Positions 10,901 to 17,972 of a stretch of 64,000 nucleotides of DNA are shown piece after piece. Both the position numbers and the translations under genes were made by a program. Positions within the stretch are counted from its first letter, which is position 1. Every line of letters starts with the position of its first letter. A model generated the notes under the pieces. The model ran no database searches. It had not been told where the DNA came from and worked only from the letters and a program-made list of their open reading frames with translations. The DNA comes from Serinicoccus kebangsaanensis (GTDB lineage: Bacteria > Actinomycetota > Actinomycetes > Actinomycetales > Dermatophilaceae): NCBI RefSeq assembly GCF_008919445.1, contig NZ_VSLG01000002.1, positions 248,001-312,000 on the forward strand, written 5' to 3'.

Positions 10901-11277
10901 ACCTCGACGGTCGAGGCGCCGGTGTTGGTCACCTCCACCGTCCAGGTCCATCCGGGGGAGTCGTGGTGCGCGCGGCGCACCCAGCGCCACGCCAGCCCGC
11001 CCGCGAGGTCCCGCCCCACGCGGGCCACGGCCCCGTCCACCTGGACGTGCGCCACCGGGCCGTCCGAGGCGGTGCCGACCAGCGGCAGCGGATGGATCCC
11101 CGCGTGGTCGCGCCGCCTGAGCCACAGCCCGGCCACCCCGTCCTCGAGCTCGCTCGCCGGATACAGCAGCAGGTCAGCGACCTGCGACGACGCCGAGCGC
11201 AGGGCCCCGCTCGAGGTCGAGCGCAGGATCGTCGCAGGGCCGGCCGAGGCGTCCTCGCCGCTTGCGCTTTCGCTCAT
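7897..11277 (-). CDS. GH94 family phosphorylase, 1,2-beta-oligoglucan phosphorylase-like
   Basis: At 1126 aa this is far longer than cellobiose phosphorylase (about 800 aa) and close to the roughly 1,110-aa 1,2-beta-oligoglucan (sophoro-oligosaccharide) phosphorylases. The C-terminal alpha/alpha barrel carries GTRDVSQGPV and the catalytic motif GDWNDSLQP, with Asp774 as the probable general acid. These enzymes split beta-1,2-glucan oligomers with phosphate to give glucose 1-phosphate. There is no export signal. I chose the ATG at 11277 because the longer frame upstream would cover the operator at 11289-11300 and run into the divergent sulfatase. The GH94 class is well supported; the linkage specificity is inferred from length, motif and gene context. 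Confidence 0.85.
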   Translation of the reverse strand: MSESASGEDASAGPATILRSTSSGALRSASSQVADLLLYPASELEDGVAGLWLRRRDHAGIHPLPLVGTASDGPVAHVQVDGAVARVGRDLAGGLAWRWVRRAHHDSPGWTWTVEVTNTGASTVEVDLLCVQDLALAGPGAVAGSALYVSQYLDVTPVDVGERGTALAIRQNMPGPTSPWGMLGCLTGADAFATDAIQLTGRGRVEGEPWPGLAQELPSARFQREHTLAALTSRPHRLAPGESLTSGFFVVTVADHPDASGPDDARHATGIEADDLGLVVGRPGEDAAGSGPAAPRSLFAADRPGLRCRQLTTAELEQAVGPAEERRQVELDEGIPISWFTPEGDHVVTPQKQAAVLRPHGQLLRTGDRLVPDERDVTTTVWMDGSFCSQLAQGHVSLGVLTSLRRSYLGLNRAHGLRLFVDDGQGWALLGTPSLWSNGFDHATWWYARGERILRVRTTAPAAGSSVTVEVDQLAGDPVPVLVALGIDWAGAPGQVGAVGAEGPDEVLVTAPPGSNAARSSAASALRLRWSVGALDVPGDDGPLFDDGASRGEPWVTATVTPHAAWTLELSPRLSEVDGEPAAPAADAFWTDLGERLALSAPGGDGPAATSLSALVQVLPWFAHDALVHYLSPRGLEQHTGGAWGTRDVSQGPVGLLRSLGEHGAWRDLLLLVLGAQQERGDWPQAFDFLPRHRSTGLGDAHGDVVYWPLLATGQYLQASGDTGLLTERVPFAAAEEGRDATVGEHLRRAVDAVEGTLIEGTGLPAYGHGDWNDSLQPADPSLARRMVSTWTVVLQAHALRTLAEGVGGADPELAERCRAIADRGVTDLRRHLLVDGVLAGYGVREEDGSFRPLIHPRDEMTGLTYSVLPIIHAISGDLLTPEEVRRHTRIVREHLTGPDGARLFDRPVAYRGGPMEIFQRAEASTFFGREVGIMYMHAHLRWAEALARLGDGPGLLHALAQANPVGLQDVVAPAQPRQANTYFSSSDAAVADRVAAAEQYAEVVAGEVPLESGWRVYSSGPGLFLEIVTQHLLGVRHHGDLVHLDPVLDPALGTVQAELTVLGRRHTVRIHPGARGHGPVTVRAGSTDLTTTPLDNPYRTAGVAVRSDDLAAALGSGAALEVHCA

Positions 11278-11288
11278 GACAGGACAAA

Positions 11289-11300
11289 GTAAGCGCTTAC
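11289..11300. promoter_or_regulatory. LacI-type operator, perfect 12-bp palindrome
   Basis: The perfect palindrome GTAAGCGCTTAC with a central CG is the classic form of a LacI/GalR operator. It lies in the 64 bp between the divergent GH94 and sulfatase starts, so one bound repressor could block both transcripts. An identical copy lies at 16583-16594 upstream of the sugar ABC operon. The probable binding protein is the LacI regulator encoded at 12823-13833. Confidence 0.85.
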
Positions 11301-11341
11301 GAGCGATGGCGCAACGGACAGCGGAGGAGCAGCACCACCAG

Positions 11342-12787
11342 ATGACCCGCCGGCCCAACGTCCTGCTGATCCTCACCGACGACCACGCCTCCCACGCCGT
11401 GGGCGCCTACGGCTCGCGGATCAACACCACCCCGCACCTGGACCGGATCGCCGACCGGGGCGTGCGTTTCGACCGGTGCTTCGTCACCAACTCGCTCTGC
11501 ACGCCGAGCCGCGCCTCGATCCTCACCGGGACCTACAGCCACGTCAACGGCGTGACCACGTTGTCCACCCCGATCGACCCCACCCAGCCGACGTTCCCCT
11601 CACTGCTGCGGGAGGCGGGCTACCGCACCGGGCTGGTGGGCAAGTGGCACCTGGGGGAGGGGCCCGCGCACCAGCCGCAGGGGTTCGACCACTGGGAGAT
11701 CCTGGTCGACCAGGGGGAGTACGTCGACCCCACGATCGTCAGCGCCTCCGGCACCCGGACCGAGCCGGGCTACGCCACCGACGTGCTCACGGACCTCGCG
11801 CTGCGGTGGTTGGACTCGCTGGACGGTGAGGAGCCCTGGTGCCTGCTGCTGTGGCACAAGGCACCGCACCGGCCCTGGATCCCCGCGCCACGGCATACCG
11901 GCATGTTCGTCGACCCCATCCCGCTGCCGGAGACCTTCGAGGACGACCACGACGGACGCGCCGAGGCCGTGCGACGGGTCTGGATGAGCGTGGCCGACCA
12001 CCTGGGCGCCGAGGACCTCAAGGTCGACCCGCCGCCGGAGCTGTCCGGGGCGGAGCTGACCCGGTGGAAGTACCAACGATGGATGGAGGACTACCTGCGC
12101 TGCGTGCAGGCGGTCGACGAGAGCGTGGGGGCGGTCACCGAGGCGCTCTCCTCCCGCGGGGAGCTCGACGACACCGTGCTCGCCTACAGCTCGGACCAGG
12201 GCTTCTTCCTCGGGGACCACGGATGGTTCGACAAACGGTTGATGTTCGAGGAGTCGATCCGGATGCCGCTGCTGGTGTCCTACCCGCGGTCCGTCGGCGC
12301 CGGCGGCGTCCACGACGGCATCGTCTCGAACGTCGACCTCGCGCCGACCATCCTCGAGGCGTGCGGGGTGCCGGCCCATCCCCGGATGCAGGGGCGCAGC
12401 TTCTGGCGTGACCTCGTCGGGGGCGACGCCCCATCACCCGCGGAGGGGCTGTACTACCGCTACTGGGAGCACGCGGACGGCAACCACAACGCCCCCGCCC
12501 ACTACGGCTACCGGACGACGACGCACAAGATCGTCTACTACTACAACGACCCGATGGGGCTGCCGGGCACGACCGGCGAGGCAGGCCCGCCGGAGTGGGA
12601 GCTCTACGACCTGCTGGACGACCCGGCTGAGCTGCGCAACGTCGCCGACGACCCCGCCTACGCGCAGGTGCGGGAGGAGCTGGAGGCCCGGCTGTGGCGC
12701 GCCCAGGCCGAGCTCGGCGACGAGCCGCACCCCGGTCAGCCGGTGCCGCGGCTGCTGGAGGGGACCCGGGAAGCGACCGGAGGGTAA
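11342..12787 (+). CDS. Sulfatase-family hydrolase with formylglycine motif
   Basis: This 481-aa protein belongs to the alkaline phosphatase/sulfatase superfamily. It starts with the metal-binding LLILTDDHAS block, carries the formylglycine signature CTPSRAS (Cys53, converted by a formylglycine-generating enzyme), then GKWHLGEG and the second metal site SSDQGFFLGDHG. No signal peptide is visible, so it probably acts in the cytoplasm on imported substrate. I preferred the ATG at 11342, with GGAGGA 13 nt upstream, over 11306, which directly abuts the operator. Family members cleave sulfate esters, but relatives with the same CxPxR motif are phosphonate monoester or phosphodiester hydrolases, so a phosphoester substrate is possible. 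Confidence 0.87.
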   Translation: MTRRPNVLLILTDDHASHAVGAYGSRINTTPHLDRIADRGVRFDRCFVTNSLCTPSRASILTGTYSHVNGVTTLSTPIDPTQPTFPSLLREAGYRTGLVGKWHLGEGPAHQPQGFDHWEILVDQGEYVDPTIVSASGTRTEPGYATDVLTDLALRWLDSLDGEEPWCLLLWHKAPHRPWIPAPRHTGMFVDPIPLPETFEDDHDGRAEAVRRVWMSVADHLGAEDLKVDPPPELSGAELTRWKYQRWMEDYLRCVQAVDESVGAVTEALSSRGELDDTVLAYSSDQGFFLGDHGWFDKRLMFEESIRMPLLVSYPRSVGAGGVHDGIVSNVDLAPTILEACGVPAHPRMQGRSFWRDLVGGDAPSPAEGLYYRYWEHADGNHNAPAHYGYRTTTHKIVYYYNDPMGLPGTTGEAGPPEWELYDLLDDPAELRNVADDPAYAQVREELEARLWRAQAELGDEPHPGQPVPRLLEGTREATGG

Positions 12788-12822
12788 CCTTCCGTGAGCT
12801 GCGCAGGGACGAGGAGGTGCCG

Positions 12823-13833
12823 ATGAGCTCTGACGGGACGGGCCGGCGGCCGACCATCTACTCGGTGGCGGACCGGGCCCAGGTGTCCATCGCCACGGTG
12901 TCCCGGGTGCTCCGTCGCCCCGACGAGGTGCGGCCCGCCACACGGGACCGGGTGCTCCAGGTCGTGGACGAGCTCGGCTACGTCCCGGACGGCGCGGCGC
13001 GGTCGCTCGCGGTCAAGTCGCACGAGGCGCACGGCCTGGTCCTGCCCGAGCTCGGCGGGCCGTACTACGCGGACCTGCTCACGGGGTACGAGCAGGGTGC
13101 GGCCGACGGCGGCGCGAGCGTGGTCGTGCTGCTCACCGACGGGAAGGCGGACGTGGACCTGCTGGTCCGCCGGCTGGCCGGCCGGGTGGACGGCATCGTC
13201 CTCATGGGGGCCGTGCAGGTGGCGCCGACCACGGTCGCGGCGATCCGGCGCAAGCTGCCGGTGCTGGGTCTGGCGAACAGCCACGAGGAGTCGGTGGAGA
13301 GCTTCGTGACGGAGAACGTGCACAGCGCGGAGGAGCTCACCCGCCACCTGGTGGAGGTGCACGGGCGACGCCGGCTGCGCTTCGTCGGGTCACCCGACAT
13401 CGCGGACGACGTCCACGACCGGTATGCCGGATTCGTCGCCGCGCACCAGGCGGCAGGTCTGGAGGCGGCGCCGCCGGTCCCCGCGACCTTCAGGGAGGAG
13501 GACGGTCCGCGGGTGGCCGCCCTGCTGCTGGAGGGCGAGCTGGAGGCGGACGCCCTGGTCTGCGCCAACGACGAGCTCGCCCTGTCGGTGATGCGGCACC
13601 TGAGCGCCGGCGGGGTGTCCGTGCCCGACCAGGTCAGCGTGACCGGCTGGGACGACGGCATGGCCGCGCGCTACGTCACCCCGGGGCTCACCACGGTGAG
13701 CCAGCCGGTCCGCGAGCTGGGTCGGCAGGTGGCCGTGCGCATGCGGGCCCTGCTGGAGGACCCGACGTCGGTGCCGGAGCAGCACCTGCTCCCGACCACG
13801 CTGGTGGTCCGGCAGTCCTGCGGCTGTCCGTGA
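12823..13833 (+). CDS. LacI-family transcriptional regulator (glucan locus)
   Basis: The 336-aa repressor has an N-terminal LacI helix-turn-helix (IYSVADRAQVSIATVSRVLRR, about residues 11-31) with the hinge GYVPDGAARSLA, then a periplasmic-binding-protein-like sugar sensor domain ending with SVTGWDDG and a C-terminal CGCP tail. A GAGGAGG ribosome-binding site sits just before the ATG. It lies 35 bp after the sulfatase and is probably cotranscribed, so it would be autoregulated through the operator at 11289-11300. The same operator upstream of the ABC transporter makes it the likely regulator of both arms of the locus. The inducer is probably an oligosaccharide or a sugar phosphate. Confidence 0.92.
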   Translation: MSSDGTGRRPTIYSVADRAQVSIATVSRVLRRPDEVRPATRDRVLQVVDELGYVPDGAARSLAVKSHEAHGLVLPELGGPYYADLLTGYEQGAADGGASVVVLLTDGKADVDLLVRRLAGRVDGIVLMGAVQVAPTTVAAIRRKLPVLGLANSHEESVESFVTENVHSAEELTRHLVEVHGRRRLRFVGSPDIADDVHDRYAGFVAAHQAAGLEAAPPVPATFREEDGPRVAALLLEGELEADALVCANDELALSVMRHLSAGGVSVPDQVSVTGWDDGMAARYVTPGLTTVSQPVRELGRQVAVRMRALLEDPTSVPEQHLLPTTLVVRQSCGCP

Positions 13834-13869
13834 GGGGACTGTCCGCAGGCCCTGCCGGTGCCACCCTGC

Positions 13870-14427
13870 TCAGAAGTTGAACTTCTTGCGATCGTGTCGG
13901 CGACACACGCTCGGGTGGCGGAAGATGACCCGACCGCCGCGGCGGGCGACGAACCTGCCGTCGCTGCAGAACACGTTGCGTGGTCCCGTGTTGGGCCCTT
14001 CGTTCCGCAGCCACCGCCACGCGTTCTTGTCGGCGCAGCTGCTGAACCGGCGGAAGTACTCGTAGCGGACACCGTCCCGGACACGGGAGTCGGTGCGGTG
14101 GTACTTGCCACCGGGCACGCAGAAGCTGGTGCCGACGTAGCCGTCCACGGACCCGTTGGGGTTGCACCACTTCCACGGCTCCGAGTAGGTGGGGTGGCCG
14201 CTGTAGTCGCGGCACCACCACCAGGTCGACGGCGCCGCCATCGCAGGCCGTGCCCCGGGCACGGACTGCAGGGTCGTCAGTCCGAGGCTCACGCTGAGCA
14301 CGCCGACCGCGCGGAACATCGAGCGGCGCGAGAAGGCCGACCTGATGATGTCGAGCCGGACCTGGCTCTTGCTCGATGTCTGTGGGCGGACCTCCGTGCT
14401 GGGCAGGTCCTGCAGGGACAGGGTCAT
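13870..14427 (-). CDS. Tat-exported small cysteine-rich protein of redox cluster
   Basis: I do not recognise this 185-aa protein. A twin-arginine signal (FSRRSMFRAVG, about residues 32-42) is followed by a hydrophobic stretch and an A-rich cleavage site near residue 64. The mature part of about 120 residues is rich in Trp, Arg and Tyr and has six cysteines in separate contexts (WWWC, KWC, SFC, SSC, VFC, SVC), enough for three disulfides. It is the last gene of a five-gene operon with a MauD-like thioredoxin, and its start overlaps the preceding gene as ATGA. The layout recalls the small subunit of methylamine dehydrogenase, which is also Tat-exported and disulfide-rich, but no heavy-subunit gene is present and the cysteine number is too low. 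Confidence 0.75.
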   Translation of the reverse strand: MTLSLQDLPSTEVRPQTSSKSQVRLDIIRSAFSRRSMFRAVGVLSVSLGLTTLQSVPGARPAMAAPSTWWWCRDYSGHPTYSEPWKWCNPNGSVDGYVGTSFCVPGGKYHRTDSRVRDGVRYEYFRRFSSCADKNAWRWLRNEGPNTGPRNVFCSDGRFVARRGGRVIFRHPSVCRRHDRKKFNF

Positions 14428-15185
14428 GACGTCGCTCCCTTCTGCTCCCAGGAGAGCGATCGAAGCTCGTCCAGGAAGCGCAGTGGCTCGCGTTGCTGGG
14501 CGTCCCCCGTGTCGGTCGGGATGACGTTGACGACCGCGGACCTGGACGCGAGGCGGAGTCCGTACTGCGGTCGCGGATCCTCGTCCAGGGTCAGGTCCAC
14601 GCGCCACACCTCTCCTGCTCGGACGCGGGCACCGGACCACTGCGGCACCGCCGCCAGGCTCGCCGTGGCCGGGGTGATCTCCACCTCGCCGACGCCCTCC
14701 ACGCCGGTCGCGAACTCGGCGACCATGACCCCCAGCTCTCGGTCCGCGGTGGGCCTGACCTGCAGGCCGTCGGGGGTGTCGTCGAACAGCAGCCCGTCGA
14801 AGAGGGAGAGCGCGTCGGAGTCCTTCTCCCCGGGCAGGAGCAGCGTGGACATCTCGTGCCACCGGCCCTCCCAGACCGCGATGCCCTGGGTCTCCCGCTC
14901 CCGGCTGTGGGCCACGAGGAGCGTGCCACCCTGCATGGAGATCTGTTGCGCCACGTCGGCGGCGAGCAGGTGCTCCATCAGACCCCGGGCATTTCCGCGC
15001 GGCGAGATGTTGAACTCGTGGTTGAAGGCGGCATCCGGGCGACGCCCGTCGACCTTGCCGCGTCGGACGATGACCCGTTGGTTCCAGATGTCGTTCACCT
15101 GGAACCCCGGCACGTCCAGGACGACGGTGGAGCCGTCTGCCATGGTGCACCTCAACGAGGGCGTGGTCTTGGCCTCGACTGTCAT
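14424..15185 (-). CDS. Conserved hypothetical protein of redox cluster
   Basis: I cannot name this 253-aa protein. It has no signal peptide, no membrane segment and a single cysteine near the start. The composition (alternating hydrophobics, many Gly, Asp and Thr) suggests a beta-rich fold. It sits between a membrane protein and the Tat-exported cysteine-rich protein, overlapping the latter by ATGA. The protein at 62597-63319 holds the same position beside a MauE/MauD pair and shows faint similarity in its middle part (a Leu-Asp-Gly segment near residues 130-160), so the two may be distant members of one family. A chaperone or assembly role for the exported partner is only a guess. Confidence 0.7.
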   Translation of the reverse strand: MTVEAKTTPSLRCTMADGSTVVLDVPGFQVNDIWNQRVIVRRGKVDGRRPDAAFNHEFNISPRGNARGLMEHLLAADVAQQISMQGGTLLVAHSRERETQGIAVWEGRWHEMSTLLLPGEKDSDALSLFDGLLFDDTPDGLQVRPTADRELGVMVAEFATGVEGVGEVEITPATASLAAVPQWSGARVRAGEVWRVDLTLDEDPRPQYGLRLASRSAVVNVIPTDTGDAQQREPLRFLDELRSLSWEQKGATS

Positions 15186-15213
15186 GAACTCCAGTCCTTT
15201 CCGAGGATCTGAG

Positions 15214-15765
15214 CTAGTGGTTGGTGAGGTAGATCGTGACGATGGAGACGAGTGCCGCGATCAGCATCGCGACTTTCACCACCCCCTCCCGTGCTGCGAG
15301 CCGGGCGTCCCATGCCGCCCGGTCGTGAGAGGCGTGTCGCGAGAGGGACATCAGGGCCCGCCCGGCGCCGAACGATGCCCCGGCGATCAGGGCTGCCGGA
15401 AGATCGGCCCACGCGACGACGGCCACCAGGGCCAGGTGAGGCACGGGACTGGTCATGAAGGTGCGCAGCCCCGTCCCCATCTCGACGCCGAACTGGAGCG
15501 GACCGGCCCGCGGGCCGCGGCCCTCGATGTACTCGGGCACCTGACGAGCGTTCTGCGGCAGGGGGATCGGCAGCCCGGCCTGGCGGGCCAGCGCCAGCAC
15601 GGCCACCAGGGCGACCAGGGCGTTCAGCAGTGCGTCCGGCATCCAGGGGCGCAGCAGGGCAGCACCGAGGACGCACGCCGCCGCCGCCGTGAAGACCCCT
15701 CCCACCAGGAGACCCACGACGAACCATCCGTGACTCGCGCCTCGCCAGACCGACGAGCTCAGCAT
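15214..15765 (-). CDS. Multi-pass membrane protein of redox cluster
   Basis: This 183-aa protein has four to five hydrophobic segments (about residues 12-38, 43-62, 105-125, 127-145 and 162-180) and a short charged loop PLPQNARQVPE between segments two and three. It has only one cysteine, so it does not itself provide a CxxC or CxC redox pair. It is likely a membrane partner of the MauD-like thioredoxin encoded two genes upstream. The ATG at 15765 follows the stop of the small membrane gene by a few codons in the same frame. A role as a MauE substitute is possible but not shown. Confidence 0.7.
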   Translation of the reverse strand: MLSSSVWRGASHGWFVVGLLVGGVFTAAAACVLGAALLRPWMPDALLNALVALVAVLALARQAGLPIPLPQNARQVPEYIEGRGPRAGPLQFGVEMGTGLRTFMTSPVPHLALVAVVAWADLPAALIAGASFGAGRALMSLSRHASHDRAAWDARLAAREGVVKVAMLIAALVSIVTIYLTNH

Positions 15766-15780
15766 CGCTGAGTTGTGGCT

Positions 15781-15957
15781 TCATACCGAGCCCGAGATGG
15801 CATACCCGGCGGCGAGGGCGAGGACGACCCAGGGCAGGACTCCCTGACCTGCGGGCAGCGTGGCTGCGAGGACGGCCAGGGTGCCGATGAGGAGGGCAGG
15901 CGCGGCGGGCCGACCCAGCAGTGCCTGGAGGACCGTCGGCCGGTCAGACGCGGTCAC
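15781..15957 (-). CDS. Small membrane protein, 58 aa
   Basis: This short gene starts with a GTG at 15957 that overlaps the MauD-like stop (GTGA). The 58-aa product is almost entirely two hydrophobic segments (about residues 14-32 and 38-55) separated by a Gly-Gln-Gly turn, and it has no cysteine. It has no recognisable family. The tight overlap and conserved order suggest translational coupling with the thioredoxin-like gene. It may be a small subunit or stabiliser of the membrane redox complex. Confidence 0.55.
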   Translation of the reverse strand: MTASDRPTVLQALLGRPAAPALLIGTLAVLAATLPAGQGVLPWVVLALAAGYAISGSV

Positions 15958-16472
15958 GCGCCCTCCCGCGCCAGATCCGCGGTCAGCTGCGCCATCACGT
16001 CTGCCAGCACCTCGGGCGAGCCGACCGGCTCGACTCCCACGATGCTCCCGGTCTGCTCCACCAGGACCAGCGCGGGTGTCCACCCTGGCTCGACCGAGCG
16101 GAAGGCCGAGGTGTCCAGGACGACGTCGACGTCGGAGTCCTGGGGCACGCCGCTCGGGGTGTCGTCCCAGCTGAGGACGACCGCCCGCACGGTCGCGGGG
16201 AGGCCGGTGGCGCAGCGCAGGAAGGTGGGCAGGACAGCCTCGCAGCTCTCGCACCCGGGTGAGGTCACCAGGATGGCCGAGACTCGGGCCGGCATCGAGG
16301 GACGCAGGACGTCGGCAGCGAGATCACGGTCTCCCCCGACGCTCACCGCCCGCTGCAGCCGTGCCACCTCTCGGCGGAGCTGCCCCATCTGGCCGACCAG
16401 ACCGACTCCGGCCAGGACCAGGAGCACCACGCCGGCCAGGGCGATCAGCGCGACAGCCTCGTAGAAATCCAC
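15954..16472 (-). CDS. MauD-like membrane-anchored thioredoxin-fold protein
   Basis: The 172-aa product starts with one N-terminal membrane helix (about residues 4-27) followed by a short coiled segment and a thioredoxin-like domain. The redox motif CESC gives Cys74 and Cys77 in TSPGCESCEAVLPTF. This layout, including length, is that of MauD, which works with MauE in forming or shuffling disulfides in the methylamine dehydrogenase small subunit. The start is the GTG at 16472 behind a strong GGGAGGGG site. It leads the operon that ends with a cysteine-rich exported protein, its likely client. The 200 bp upstream are shared with the divergent sugar ABC operon. Confidence 0.82.
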   Translation of the reverse strand: MDFYEAVALIALAGVVLLVLAGVGLVGQMGQLRREVARLQRAVSVGGDRDLAADVLRPSMPARVSAILVTSPGCESCEAVLPTFLRCATGLPATVRAVVLSWDDTPSGVPQDSDVDVVLDTSAFRSVEPGWTPALVLVEQTGSIVGVEPVGSPEVLADVMAQLTADLAREGA

Positions 16473-16582
16473 TCCTACCCCTCCCGTGGTTGTCGTCAAC
16501 CTAGCGCTGGCTCCGCACCACCGCAACCAACCGCGTCACCCCCTTGTGCGTCCCGGTGGGTGCGTGTACGGTAGCCGAAGAT

Positions 16583-16594
16583 GTAAGCGCTTAC
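16583..16594. promoter_or_regulatory. LacI-type operator, second copy
   Basis: The 12-bp palindrome GTAAGCGCTTAC is identical to the one at 11289-11300. It lies about 80 bp upstream of the solute-binding-protein start and about 110 bp upstream of the divergent MauD-like gene. The LacI regulator at 12823-13833 is the best candidate to bind it. This places the ABC/GH144-like/GH3 operon in the same regulon as the GH94 and sulfatase genes. Confidence 0.85.
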
Positions 16595-16672
16595 GACGCG
16601 GTGAGTGACGGACGGCGGCCACCCGGACGCCGCAGCCTCATCGCCTCGGCGAAGGAAGATGAGGAGTTCTCC

Positions 16673-17962
16673 ATGCGACGTTCCACCCTGCTGGTCGCCC
16701 TGACGACCACCGCGCTGGCGCTCACCGGCTGCGGCCGCGACGAAGGGGGCTCCGGCGCCGACGGGGCACCCCAGACGGGCGAGGCGGTGTCCACCGACAA
16801 CCTCTCCGGCGAGCTCGAGGTCTGGGCCATGGGGGCGGAGGGTGAGGCGCTGCCCGATCTGGTCGCGGGCTTCGAGGAGGAGTACCCCGACGTGTCCGTC
16901 AACGTCACGCCCGTGCCGTGGGACTCCGCCCACGAGAAGTTCGTGAACTCCATCACCGCCGGGACGACGCCGGACGTCGCCATGATCGGCACCACCTGGA
17001 TGGGCGAGTTCGCCGGGATGGACGCCCTGGACCCGACCCCCGGCTCGATCGACACCTCGAAGTTCTTCGAGGGGGCGCAGGGCACGACCGAGGTGGACGG
17101 CACGTCCTACGGCGTGCCGTGGTACGTCGAGACCCGGATGGTCTACTACCGGTCCGACATCGCGGGCGAGGCCGGCTACGACGATGTCCCGACCGACCAG
17201 GCGGGCTTCAAGGAGATGGCCGCCGCGATGCAGGAGCAGGACGGCGTCGAGTGGGGCATCAGCCTCCAGCCCGGCCAGACCGGCTCCTGGCAGACGGTCG
17301 TCCCCTTCGCCTGGTCCGGGGGCGCGGAGATCGCCAGCGACGAGGCATACACCCTCGACACCCCGGAGATGGCGTCGGCCGTCGACTACTTCGGCAGCTT
17401 CTTCACCGACGAGATCGCCGACGCCAACCCGCCGGAGGGCCAGACCGAGGCCACCTTCACCGACGGCAGCGTCCCGATGTTCGTCTCCGGCCCCTGGATG
17501 ATGAGCCTGGTCGAGGACTTCGCCGCCGAGGGTGGCGAGGACGGCTTCGGCGAGATGTACGACGTCGCGCCGATCCCCGCCACCGAGGGTGGCGAGTCCA
17601 GCTCCTTCATCGGCGGCTCCAACCTCGGCGTCTTCGCCGACACGGAGAACCGGGACGCCGCGTGGGCGCTGGTCGACTGGCTGACCCAGCCCGAGACGCA
17701 GGTGGAGTGGTACGACATGACCAGCGCCCTGCCGTCGGTGCAGTCCGCCTGGGACGACTCGGCGCTGACTGAGGACGACAAGCTGGCCAAGTTCGGCGAG
17801 GAGCTGACCACCGCGCAGGCACCGCCGTCCTTCCCCACCTGGGAGCAGGTCGCGGCCGCCTTCGACGCGGAGATGGAGAAGGTCGCCAAGCAGGGCCTGT
17901 CCGGCCAGGAGGCCGTGCAGACCGCGCAGTCCCAGGCCGACTCGATCGGCACCGGGCAGTAA
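16673..17962 (+). CDS. Sugar ABC transporter substrate-binding lipoprotein
   Basis: The 429-aa protein is a family 1 (maltose type) solute-binding protein. A signal peptide ends in the lipobox LTGC, so it is anchored to the outer face of the membrane by lipid at about Cys18. The mature part has the typical start of a two-lobed binding protein (ELEVWAMGAEGEAL) and acidic surface composition. A GAGGAG site precedes the chosen ATG. It heads a five-gene operon with two permeases, a glucanase-like protein and GH3, behind the LacI operator. Given the enzymes it probably captures beta-1,2-glucan oligomers, which is inference. Confidence 0.92.
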   Translation: MRRSTLLVALTTTALALTGCGRDEGGSGADGAPQTGEAVSTDNLSGELEVWAMGAEGEALPDLVAGFEEEYPDVSVNVTPVPWDSAHEKFVNSITAGTTPDVAMIGTTWMGEFAGMDALDPTPGSIDTSKFFEGAQGTTEVDGTSYGVPWYVETRMVYYRSDIAGEAGYDDVPTDQAGFKEMAAAMQEQDGVEWGISLQPGQTGSWQTVVPFAWSGGAEIASDEAYTLDTPEMASAVDYFGSFFTDEIADANPPEGQTEATFTDGSVPMFVSGPWMMSLVEDFAAEGGEDGFGEMYDVAPIPATEGGESSSFIGGSNLGVFADTENRDAAWALVDWLTQPETQVEWYDMTSALPSVQSAWDDSALTEDDKLAKFGEELTTAQAPPSFPTWEQVAAAFDAEMEKVAKQGLSGQEAVQTAQSQADSIGTGQ

Positions 17963-17972
17963 GCCACCGCCG

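Noticed and set aside
7906-11292. A plus-strand open frame of over 1,100 codons opposite the GH94 gene
   Set aside because: High GC content leaves antisense frames open. The translation is Arg/Gly/Pro/His-rich without any family motif, while the minus strand carries clear GH94 motifs.
11278-11376. A longer N-terminus of the GH94 protein (33 extra residues)
   Set aside because: It would read through the palindromic operator and into the sulfatase start region; the extra residues have no family similarity.
13870-14427. Methylamine dehydrogenase small subunit (MauA)
   Set aside because: The Tat signal and MauD-like neighbour fit, but there are six rather than about twelve cysteines, no convincing similarity in the mature part and no heavy-subunit gene. 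I kept it as unknown.
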